From the NCBI GenBank assembly GCA_030151005.1, contig JASLES010000070.1, positions 1-8,884 of the forward strand: a stretch of DNA of 8,884 nucleotides, read 5' to 3'. Source of the stretch: Silvimonas sp. (GTDB lineage Bacteria; Pseudomonadota; Gammaproteobacteria; Burkholderiales; Chitinibacteraceae). A program made the position numbers and the translations under genes. This document shows positions 1 through 5,049 of the stretch, piece after piece; the stretch's first letter is position 1, and each line of letters begins with the position of its first letter. The notes under the pieces are model-generated. The model saw only the letters and a program-made list of their open reading frames with translations, ran no database searches and was not told the origin of the DNA.

Positions 1-194
1 CCAATCTCGGCCGGAAAACCCTGCCGGTCGTGCCGATCCATGATGAGTAGTTCATCAAAATAGGCTTGCAGATTGGGGGTTCCCCACAACTCCATGATCC
101 GGGTCACAATGCGCGGAAAGCGTGCGGCAAGTTGCTCCGGATATCGGTGTTCCAGCTTGTAGGTAGCCAGTTTTTCACGCAGAGGATCAGTCAT
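1..194 (-). CDS. Unrecognised protein, N-terminal 64 residues only
   Basis: An open frame on the minus strand starts with ATG at 194-192 and runs off the left edge without a stop. The visible protein begins MTDPLREKLATYKLEH and continues with a hydrophilic stretch containing FPRIVTRIMELWG and LLIMDRHDRQGFP. It has no signal peptide or membrane segment and looks cytoplasmic and mostly helical. I do not recognise the family and assign no function. The start is the first in-frame ATG; no clear Shine-Dalgarno precedes it, so the start is uncertain. It is divergent from the tRNA-Leu gene, and 195-312 holds no gene I can support. The coherent protein-like composition and the open frame to the edge favour a real gene. 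Confidence 0.6.
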   Translation of the reverse strand, partial: MTDPLREKLATYKLEHRYPEQLAARFPRIVTRIMELWGTPNLQAYFDELLIMDRHDRQGFPAEI

Positions 195-316
195 GTCGGG
201 CGAGCAGTTGAAGTGGTGACACAGACGACGCGGGCAGTTTTACCACGCCGCTATTGGTATGGCACTAACGTAGCACTTTTATGACCCTCTGTAAGGGCTA
301 CTTGTTTCATTCTTGC

Positions 317-345
317 TGGACAAGCGCAAACACTATCGCTAGAAT
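317..345 (+). promoter_or_regulatory. Predicted sigma70-type promoter of tRNA-Leu
   Basis: A -35-like TGGACA (317-322) and a -10 TAGAAT (340-345) are separated by exactly 17 nt. The -10 is followed by a GC-rich discriminator, GCCGCC, typical of stable-RNA promoters under stringent control. Transcription would begin near 352, about 27 nt before the mature tRNA, leaving a leader to be trimmed. The same -10 hexamer recurs before acpP. Confidence 0.65.
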
Positions 346-378
346 GCCGCCTCTTGCTCCCGGAAGGGACAAGGCAAT

Positions 379-463
379 GCCGACATGGTGGAATTGGTAG
401 ACACGCTATCTTGAGGGGGTAGTGACTGCGGTCGTGAGAGTTCGAGTCTCTCTGTCGGCACCA
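379..463 (+). tRNA. tRNA-Leu, anticodon GAG
   Basis: The sequence folds as a class II tRNA. The acceptor stem 379-385 (GCCGACA) pairs with 453-459 (TGTCGGC), followed by A460 and an encoded CCA at 461-463. The anticodon stem pairs 406-410 with 418-422 around the loop TTGAGGG, giving anticodon GAG at 413-415, which reads CUC/CUU leucine codons. A long variable arm (423-435) can form GAC/GTC, as expected for leucine tRNA. The T arm is GAGAG-TTCGAGT-CTCTC (436-452). It closely resembles E. coli leuU in its first half. It is a single-gene unit with its own promoter and terminator. Confidence 0.97.
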
Positions 464-477
464 AAGAATACCTCAAC

Positions 478-509
478 AAAAAGCCCGGAGCTGATGCTTC
501 GGGCTTTTT
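478..509. terminator. Bidirectional intrinsic terminator between tRNA-Leu and the leftward methyltransferase gene
   Basis: A nearly perfect 14-bp stem pairs 478-491 with 496-509 around a TGAT tetraloop. It has an A-run on its left flank and a T-run on its right, so it can end transcription both rightward from the tRNA and leftward from the gene whose stop is at 521-523. One G-T pair is present. Confidence 0.9.
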
Positions 510-520
510 GTTTTCTGGTC

Positions 521-1234
521 TCAGGCGGCGTACAGCACAAAGACGGTCGGCCGCTTGTGTAGCTCGGGCACCCCGTGTTTTTTCCACTGGCTGATATCAC
601 GCGTCACGATCATTTCATCGTCCGTAGTGATATCCCGTGCCACGGTCAGCAGGGTTTGCGGGCGGCAGCTGGACAGCAAGGCATCAAAGAGCGCGCTATT
701 GCGGTAGGGGGTTTCGATGAACAACTCGGCTTGCTTGAGTTTGTTCGAGTCTTGTTCCAGCTTGCGGATCGCCTCAATGCGCGCTGCGCCCTCTGCCGGC
801 AAATAACCGTTGAAGCGAAACTTCTGCCCGTTGGCGCCACTGGCCATCAGTGCCAGCAAAATGGAGGAAGGCCCGACCAGGGGCACTACCCGGATGTCTT
901 GTGCATGAGCAAGGCGGATCAGATTGGCGCCGGGGTCCGCCACACCGGGGCAACCGGCTTCAGACATCAGCCCGACATCCTCGCCGGCCAGCAAGGGGGC
1001 CAGTAGGGCGGTCAGCTCTTTATCTTGCGTGTGTTCGTTGAGTTCCTGCATCCACAGACCGCGCAATTCATGCGGCGTGCCAAATGCCTTGAGCATGTGC
1101 CGCGCGGTTTTGGGCGCCTCGACAATAAAGTGCGTCAGTCGGCGTGCAATATGGATGACATCTGCCGGGAGGACAGTCTCCAGTGTGTCTTCGCCCAGCG
1201 GTACAGGGATCAGATACAGCGTTCCGTTGCTCAC
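521..1234 (-). CDS. RsmI-related SAM-dependent methyltransferase (tetrapyrrole methylase superfamily)
   Basis: This 237-residue protein belongs to the tetrapyrrole methylase (TP_methylase) fold that includes RsmI, which 2'-O-methylates 16S rRNA C1402. RsmI-like landmarks are the N-terminal beta strand LYLIPVPLG (residues 6-14), a SAM-binding loop SEAGCPGVADPG (91-102), VPLVGPSS (117-124), GYLP (143-146) and ETPYRN (174-179). Each differs from canonical RsmI, which has roughly TPIGNL, SDAGTP and ESPHR. The protein also lacks the extra C-terminal segment of the usual 280-290-residue enzyme. It is therefore better read as a paralogous subgroup, and its substrate is unknown. The chosen start is GTG at 1234, whose GTGA overlaps the maf stop codon. 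GGAGG lies 4 nt upstream inside maf, so translational coupling is likely. A longer reading from 1270 would lie inside maf. Confidence 0.85.
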   Translation of the reverse strand: MSNGTLYLIPVPLGEDTLETVLPADVIHIARRLTHFIVEAPKTARHMLKAFGTPHELRGLWMQELNEHTQDKELTALLAPLLAGEDVGLMSEAGCPGVADPGANLIRLAHAQDIRVVPLVGPSSILLALMASGANGQKFRFNGYLPAEGAARIEAIRKLEQDSNKLKQAELFIETPYRNSALFDALLSSCRPQTLLTVARDITTDDEMIVTRDISQWKKHGVPELHKRPTVFVLYAA

Positions 1235-1830
1235 AGGACCTCCACGCCATGTTGTTGCAAGAGATTGCACAGCGCGATCAGCGGCAGGCCAATCAGCGCG
1301 GTTGGATCAGTAGATTCTACGGCGGCAATCATGGCGATACCAAGACGTTCTACCTTGGCGCTGCCGGCGCAATCGTAGGGTTGTTCGCGACGCAGATAGT
1401 GCTCAATCTGCGCATCGCTGTAATTGCGCATGGTTACGCGTGTGATATCTGTTGCACTGTGTGTAACGCCGGATTGGGCATCGTGCAGGGCTACCGCAGT
1501 GTGAAATTCTACCGTGCGGCCACGCATCAGCGTCAGTTGCGCGATTGCGCGCTCATGCGTGCCGGGTTTGCCCAGTTGCTGGCCATCAAGCAAAGCCACC
1601 TGGTCTGAACCGATCAACAAGGCATGAGGAAAAGCCGCCTTGAGCGCGCTTGCCTTGGATATGGCCAGGCGCAAGCTGGTCTGGGCGGCAGTTTCGCCCG
1701 TTAGCGGCGTTTCATCGACCATGGGCGAGGCCGTATCAAAAGGCAAACCCAGTCGGGACAAGAGTTCGCGGCGATAAACGGATGTTGAGGCCAGGATCAG
1801 CGGTCTGGTTGGAAGAGCTTGTTTTTGCAT
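1231..1830 (-). CDS. yceF: Maf/YceF-type nucleotide pyrophosphatase
   Basis: This 199-residue protein is in the Maf family and matches the YceF subgroup, which hydrolyses 7-methyl-GTP to its monophosphate as cytoplasmic house-cleaning. Visible signatures are ASTSVYRR (residues 14-21), VDET (38-41), GSDQV (74-78) with the presumed catalytic Asp76, GKP (87-89), and CAGSAKVERLGI (154-165). The C-terminal GLPLIALC is nearly identical to E. coli YceF. Divergent placement beside yceD-rpmF is also as in E. coli, supporting YceF over the MafB/YhdE dTTP/UTP subgroup. ATG at 1830-1828 starts close to the conserved core; its Shine-Dalgarno is weak (AAGAA). The downstream methyltransferase overlaps by 4 nt, so the two genes form a two-gene unit. 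Confidence 0.93.
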   Translation of the reverse strand: MQKQALPTRPLILASTSVYRRELLSRLGLPFDTASPMVDETPLTGETAAQTSLRLAISKASALKAAFPHALLIGSDQVALLDGQQLGKPGTHERAIAQLTLMRGRTVEFHTAVALHDAQSGVTHSATDITRVTMRNYSDAQIEHYLRREQPYDCAGSAKVERLGIAMIAAVESTDPTALIGLPLIALCNLLQQHGVEVL

Positions 1831-1862
1831 GGGAAATTCTTGTGCTTTGACTCAAAAAGCCT

Positions 1863-1892
1863 TTGACAGAAGGACGTGGCGGATTATATCAT
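1863..1892 (+). promoter_or_regulatory. Predicted sigma70-type promoter for yceD-rpmF and the lipid cluster
   Basis: A perfect -35 TTGACA lies at 1863-1868. The -10 is either TATATC at 1885-1890 (16-nt spacer) or TATCAT at 1887-1892 (18-nt spacer). Transcription would begin near 1897-1900, about 22 nt before the chosen yceD ATG. This placement argues against the in-frame GTG at 1876 and ATG at 1891 as yceD starts. Confidence 0.65.
1883..1891 (-). promoter_or_regulatory. Predicted extended -10 promoter for the maf/yceF unit
   Basis: Read on the minus strand, 1891-1883 is TGATATAAT: a perfect TATAAT hexamer with the TGn extension of extended -10 promoters. The -35 region is poor (TTCGAG at an 18-nt spacing), which extended -10 promoters tolerate. 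Transcription would start near 1876 and give a leader of about 45 nt before maf. It occupies the same AT-rich block as the rightward yceD -10. Confidence 0.6.
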
Positions 1893-1920
1893 GCGCGGTT
1901 TCTTGGCTCGAACCTTGGCA

Positions 1921-2412
1921 ATGACAGTGATCGACAGCGCGGTGTTTTCGCGCGAGCAGCAGCAGTTGTCCGGCACCGTTGCGGTGTCGTCGCTTACGCG
2001 TCTCTTCGATCAACTGGCGGATCAGTCGGGTTCAGCAGAGTGGAAGTTGCAAGGCGGCGTCGACAAGATCGAACGTCCCTGGCTTGATCTGGTGGTGAAA
2101 GGTCAAATGCGTCTGGTGTGCCAGCGCTGCCTCAAACCCATGGATTGGCCGTTTGCCATTGAGACGCGTTTGACGCAGTTCTCTGATGAAGCAAAGCTCG
2201 ACGAAGCCGAAGAGCAGGACGAAGACCTTGAAGGCATGCTGATCGATCCGGCGCTGGATGTAGAAGCGCTGGTCGAAGAAGAAGTGATCCTCGCCGTACC
2301 TTTTGCGCCCGTGCACGAACAGTGCGGCGGGACTGAAGGCGCGACAGAGGCAGGCAAGAAACCCAATCCGTTTGCTGTCCTGGCTGGTCTGAAAACCAGG
2401 AAAGCGGAATAA
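1921..2412 (+). CDS. yceD: YceD (DUF177) family protein, large-subunit rRNA accumulation protein
   Basis: This 163-residue acidic protein matches the YceD/DUF177 family, almost always encoded just before rpmF and implicated in 23S rRNA accumulation. Visible features are the conserved CQRC pair (Cys67 and Cys70) after GQMRLV, a long acidic stretch around residues 85-125, VPFAPVH, and the characteristic C-terminal NPFAVLAGLK. The start is ATG at 1921 (MTVIDSAVFS), where similarity to the family begins. In-frame GTG at 1876 and ATG at 1891 lie within or upstream of the predicted promoter. The Shine-Dalgarno before 1921 is weak. Only Cys67/Cys70 form a CxxC; a third Cys occurs in HEQCGG, so metal binding is not established. 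Confidence 0.88.
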   Translation: MTVIDSAVFSREQQQLSGTVAVSSLTRLFDQLADQSGSAEWKLQGGVDKIERPWLDLVVKGQMRLVCQRCLKPMDWPFAIETRLTQFSDEAKLDEAEEQDEDLEGMLIDPALDVEALVEEEVILAVPFAPVHEQCGGTEGATEAGKKPNPFAVLAGLKTRKAE

Positions 2413-2413
2413 A

Positions 2414-2453
2414 AGAACCCGCACTTTGTGCAGGTTCTACGGACGAGACCGTA
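2414..2453 (+). other. Two tandem RNA hairpins between yceD and rpmF
   Basis: The first hairpin starts 2 nt after the yceD stop. AGAACC (2414-2419) pairs with GGTTCT (2433-2438), and GCAC (2421-2424) pairs with GTGC (2428-2431) around TTT, with one C/A mismatch. A second, TACGG/CCGTA, pairs 2438-2442 with 2449-2453. Neither is followed by a T-run, so they are not standard terminators. They may mark an mRNA processing or 3'-end protection point separating yceD from rpmF. Confidence 0.55.
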
Positions 2454-2522
2454 AAGCCGGATGTGCTTATAGCGTCGTCCGTCGTTCATCAAATACATAA
2501 CTGGTTTTCAAGGAGTACCCAA

Positions 2523-2702
2523 ATGGCTGTTCAACAGAATAAAAAGTCCCCGTCCAAGCGCGGCATGCATCGCGCCCACGACTTCCTGACCGTGCCGGCT
2601 CTGGCTGTTGAAGCCACCACCGGTGAGGCTCACCTGCGCCACCACATCAGCCCGAACGGTTTCTACAAGGGCCGTCGTGTGATCAAGGCCAAGGGCGAAT
2701 AA
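2523..2702 (+). CDS. rpmF: 50S ribosomal protein L32
   Basis: This 59-residue basic protein begins MAVQQNKKSPSKRGMHRAHD and contains HLRHHISPNGFYKGRRVI, an unmistakable bL32 pattern very close to the E. coli protein. It lacks CxxC pairs, so it is the zinc-independent form. ATG at 2523 has AGGAG (2511-2515) 7 nt upstream; an in-frame GTG at 2463 would add 20 residues foreign to the family. L32 binds the large ribosomal subunit. Its conserved position between yceD and plsX links ribosome supply with lipid synthesis. Confidence 0.98.
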   Translation: MAVQQNKKSPSKRGMHRAHDFLTVPALAVEATTGEAHLRHHISPNGFYKGRRVIKAKGE

Positions 2703-2710
2703 TTCGCTAC

Positions 2711-2722
2711 GGGTGAAAACCC
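2711..2722 (+). other. Short GAAA-loop hairpin after rpmF
   Basis: GGGT (2711-2714) pairs with ACCC (2719-2722) around a GAAA tetraloop, a stable GNRA loop. It begins 9 nt after the rpmF stop and is followed by only two Ts, so it is at most a weak terminator. It may instead protect the rpmF mRNA end. Confidence 0.45.
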
Positions 2723-2725
2723 TTA

Positions 2726-2741
2726 ATAACCATATGGTTAT
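2726..2741. repeat. Perfect 16-bp palindrome, possible operator upstream of plsX
   Basis: The sequence ATAACCATATGGTTAT equals its own reverse complement over 16 bp with no spacer. It lies mid-way between rpmF and plsX. Such a site could bind a dimeric regulator. It does not match the FadR or FabR consensus sites I know. No adjacent promoter is convincing, and the regulator is unknown. Confidence 0.55.
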
Positions 2742-2746
2742 GTCAG

Positions 2747-2776
2747 CGGCGCAAGCGGGAGAACCTGCTTGCGCCG
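2747..2776 (+). other. Strong hairpin in the plsX 5' untranslated region
   Basis: CGGCGCAAGCGGG (2747-2759) pairs with CCTGCTTGCGCCG (2764-2776) around an AGAA tetraloop: 13 bp with one G-T pair. It is GC-rich but has no following T-run, so it is not a standard terminator. It ends 43 nt before the chosen plsX ATG. It also buries GGAG (2758-2761) and an in-frame TTG (2769). Confidence 0.7.
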
Positions 2777-2819
2777 TTCGCCATTCTGGCCAAGCGATTC
2801 GCAAAGCAGACCAAAGCTG

Positions 2820-3878
2820 ATGGATATTACTGTAGCTGTCGACGCGATGGGCGGTGATCATGGCACCCATGTCACTGTACCTGCCGCACTGCGCTTTCTG
2901 GACGACCACCCCGATGTGAACATCGTGCTGGTGGGGCTGCCTGACGCCATTGAGGCGGAACTCAGGGCGCGCCGCCGCACGCTCGGCCCACGCCTTCGGG
3001 TGCAGCCGGCCACTGAGGTGGTCACCATGGATGAGGCGCCGCAATCGGCGCTGAAGAACAAGAAAGACTCGTCCATGCGGGTAGCGATCAATCTGGTTAA
3101 ATCCGGCGGTGCCAATGCCTGTGTTTCGGCGGGCAATACCGGTGCCTTGATGGCCACGGCGCGTTTCGTGCTCAAGACCATCAAAGGTATTGAGCGTCCG
3201 GCCATTGCCAAAATGCTGCCGACGCGCAAAAACACGTTTTCCTGCGTGCTGGACCTGGGCGCCAACGTCGATTGCACGCCGCAGCATCTGGTGCAGTTTG
3301 CGATCATGGGCGCCATGCTGGTCTCGGCCACACGACAGCAGGCCCGCCCGAGTGTGGGTTTGCTCAATATCGGCGAGGAAGAAATCAAGGGTAATGAGGT
3401 GGTCAAAGAGGCCGCTGAACTCTTGCGCCGATCCAATCTCAATTTCCATGGCAACGTGGAAGGTGACGATATCTATGCCGGCACGGTGGATGTCATCGTT
3501 GCCGACGGCTTTACCGGTAATGTGGCGCTCAAGACCTCTGAAGGCCTTGCCAAGATGATCGCTGAACAGTTGCGTGAAGAATTCTTGCGCAACTGGTGGT
3601 CGCGCCTGTTGGCTGGTCTGGCCTGGCCGGTATTGTCCCGGTTCAAGAAACGCGTTGATCCACGTCGGTACAATGGCGCATCTTTGCTCGGCCTCAATGG
3701 TATTGTGGTAAAAAGCCATGGCGGAGCGGATCGCATGGCGTTTTACTGGGCACTTTCACAAGCGGTGGATGAAGCCCGTGCCGGTGTGACCCAGCGCATT
3801 GCCGAACAGGTGCAGCAAGAGCTTGAATTGCTTGCCGCGCAGCCGGCCGCCGTCTCCCCCGATACGCCTTTAGCCTGA
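2820..3878 (+). CDS. plsX: Phosphate acyltransferase PlsX
   Basis: PlsX transfers the acyl chain from acyl-ACP to phosphate, making acyl-phosphate for PlsY in phospholipid synthesis at the inner membrane face. The 352-residue protein has a normal length. Family signatures are VAVDAMGGDHG (residues 5-15), VSAGNTGALMA (102-112), LDLGANVDC (144-152), NIGEEEIKGNE (183-193), GNVEGDDIYAG (211-221), VADGFTGNV (227-235) and GLNGIVVKSHG (291-301). ATG at 2820 was chosen because the family N terminus is MDITVAVDAMGG, but its Shine-Dalgarno is poor. An in-frame TTG at 2769 has GGAG 7 nt upstream, but that signal lies within a strong hairpin. The gene is downstream of rpmF and 43 nt before fabH. Confidence 0.97.
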   Translation: MDITVAVDAMGGDHGTHVTVPAALRFLDDHPDVNIVLVGLPDAIEAELRARRRTLGPRLRVQPATEVVTMDEAPQSALKNKKDSSMRVAINLVKSGGANACVSAGNTGALMATARFVLKTIKGIERPAIAKMLPTRKNTFSCVLDLGANVDCTPQHLVQFAIMGAMLVSATRQQARPSVGLLNIGEEEIKGNEVVKEAAELLRRSNLNFHGNVEGDDIYAGTVDVIVADGFTGNVALKTSEGLAKMIAEQLREEFLRNWWSRLLAGLAWPVLSRFKKRVDPRRYNGASLLGLNGIVVKSHGGADRMAFYWALSQAVDEARAGVTQRIAEQVQQELELLAAQPAAVSPDTPLA

Positions 3879-3899
3879 ACGGGCGTTAAGCCTGTTCAG
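3875..3899 (+). other. Hairpin overlapping the plsX stop codon
   Basis: CTGAACGGGC (3875-3884) pairs with GCCTGTTCAG (3890-3899) around GTTAA, giving 10 bp with one G-T pair. The plsX TGA (3876-3878) lies inside the 5' arm. There is no T-run, so readthrough into fabH is expected. It may act as an mRNA end stabiliser or processing site. Confidence 0.6.
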
Positions 3900-3921
3900 A
3901 TCCTGCCAGGAGAATAAATCC

Positions 3922-4878
3922 ATGTATTCGCGCATTGCCGGCACAGGTTCTTACCTGCCGGCCAAAACGCTGACCAATCACGAACTGGCGCAGAAAGTTG
4001 AAACCAGCGACGAGTGGATCGTCTCGCGGACCGGTATTCGTGAACGCCGCATCGCTGCAGAAGGTGAAGCCACGTCTGACATGGCGCTCAAGGCCGTCGA
4101 GCAAGCGCTGGCCGCAGCGGGTAAAACACCTGCAGACATTGATCTGTTGATTGTTGCGACCACCACGCCAGACAGCGTGTTCCCGTCTACGGCTTGTATC
4201 TTGCAAGACAAGCTGGGCGTGCATGGCTTTCCCGCGTTTGATGTGCAAGCTGTCTGTTCCGGCTTTATCTATGCGCTGGCGACTGCCGACAAGTTTGTGC
4301 AGACCGGGGCGGCCAAATGTGCCGTCGTGATTGGTGCAGAAAAACTGTCGAATATCGTCGACTGGAATGATCGTGGTACCTGCATCTTGTTTGGGGATGG
4401 CGCCGGTGCAGTGGTGCTGACGGCAAGCGAAGAGCCGGGCATTCTGCAAACGCGTCTTCGAGCCGACGGCCGTTACCGTTCCATTCTGAAAGCCGACGCC
4501 CGTCTGCAAGGTGGCGAGATTTCCGGCAATCCGTATATCTATATGGAAGGCAACGCCGTCTTCAAGTTTGCCGTGCGCGCGCTGGCCGATATCGCTGTAG
4601 AAACCTTGACGGCTGCCGGTCTGGAAAAATCCGATATCGACTGGCTGGTACCGCATCAGGCCAACCTGCGCATTATCGAATCCACAGCCAAGCATCTGCA
4701 TCTTTCTATGGAGCAGGTCATTGTCACGGTGGACCGGCACGGTAATACTTCGGCCGCGTCGATTCCGCTGGCGCTGGATGAAGGTATCCGCAGCGGCAAG
4801 ATTCAGCGAGGGCAGACCTTGATGCTCGAGGGCATCGGTGGCGGTTTTGCCTGGGGCTCCGCGCTGATCCGCTACTGA
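3922..4878 (+). CDS. fabH: Beta-ketoacyl-ACP synthase III (FabH)
   Basis: FabH condenses acetyl-CoA (or another short acyl-CoA) with malonyl-ACP to start fatty-acid synthesis in the cytoplasm. The 318-residue protein has the full catalytic triad: Cys112 in DVQAVCSGF, His245 in VPHQANLRI, and Asn275 in DRHGNTSAAS. Other family signatures are SDEWIVSRTGIRERR (29-43) and the C-terminal GGGFAWGSALIRY. ATG at 3922 has AGGAG (3908-3912) 9 nt upstream and gives the standard N terminus. An intrinsic terminator follows 4 nt after the stop, making fabH a likely 3' boundary of the first transcript. Confidence 0.98.
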   Translation: MYSRIAGTGSYLPAKTLTNHELAQKVETSDEWIVSRTGIRERRIAAEGEATSDMALKAVEQALAAAGKTPADIDLLIVATTTPDSVFPSTACILQDKLGVHGFPAFDVQAVCSGFIYALATADKFVQTGAAKCAVVIGAEKLSNIVDWNDRGTCILFGDGAGAVVLTASEEPGILQTRLRADGRYRSILKADARLQGGEISGNPYIYMEGNAVFKFAVRALADIAVETLTAAGLEKSDIDWLVPHQANLRIIESTAKHLHLSMEQVIVTVDRHGNTSAASIPLALDEGIRSGKIQRGQTLMLEGIGGGFAWGSALIRY

Positions 4879-4882
4879 ACTC

Positions 4883-4911
4883 AACGGCGCTTAATGCGCC
4901 GTTTGTTTTTT
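4883..4911 (+). terminator. Intrinsic terminator between fabH and fabD
   Basis: AACGGCGC (4883-4890) pairs perfectly with GCGCCGTT (4896-4903) around TTAAT, followed directly by a T-rich tract ending in six Ts (4906-4911). It begins 4 nt after the fabH stop and is rightward only, since the left flank has no A-run. It would partly or fully separate fabH transcription from fabD-fabG. Confidence 0.88.
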
Positions 4912-4928
4912 CAAACAGTCATTTGAAT

Positions 4929-4957
4929 TTGATCGTTTGCGATCAACCAGATAAAAA
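4929..4957 (+). promoter_or_regulatory. Candidate fabD-fabG promoter with a dyad on its -35
   Basis: TTGATC (4929-4934) and TAAAAA (4952-4957) form a 17-nt-spaced promoter-like pair, each 4/6 to consensus. The inverted repeat TTGATCG-TTTG-CGATCAA (4929-4946) covers the -35 and half the spacer, as an operator might. Transcription would begin near 4964 and leave a leader of about 85 nt before fabD. Support is moderate and comes mainly from position after a terminator. Confidence 0.45.
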
Positions 4958-5049
4958 CTTTGCTCTTGAGGCAATTGCGCCGCGACACCAACAGGGTGCT
5001 CGACCATGTAGCGCCAGGCCGACGAGAGCGAGGTAAAAGGAGAAAATCC

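Noticed and set aside
339..600. Two minus-strand frames across tRNA-Leu
   Set aside because: Their translation includes peptides typical of antisense tRNA-Leu artefacts, and they span the tRNA and its terminator.
575..1313. Several plus-strand frames across the methyltransferase gene
   Set aside because: They overlap each other and the well-supported minus-strand gene; none has a family signature.
2463..2522. GTG start adding 20 residues to L32
   Set aside because: The added residues are foreign to L32; ATG 2523 has an ideal AGGAG at 7 nt.
2508..3719. 403-codon open frame antisense to plsX
   Set aside because: It lies opposite the unmistakable plsX gene, has low-complexity His/Arg/Gln-rich composition and no recognisable domain; it is a codon-bias shadow.
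3886..4884. 332-codon open frame antisense to fabH
   Set aside because: It mirrors fabH, crosses gene boundaries including the terminator side, and shows no domain or ribosome site.
5006..5011. ATG-TAG start-stop element in the fabD leader
   Set aside because: Minimal start-stop sites can affect ribosomes, but a single six-base occurrence without a strong ribosome site is expected by chance.
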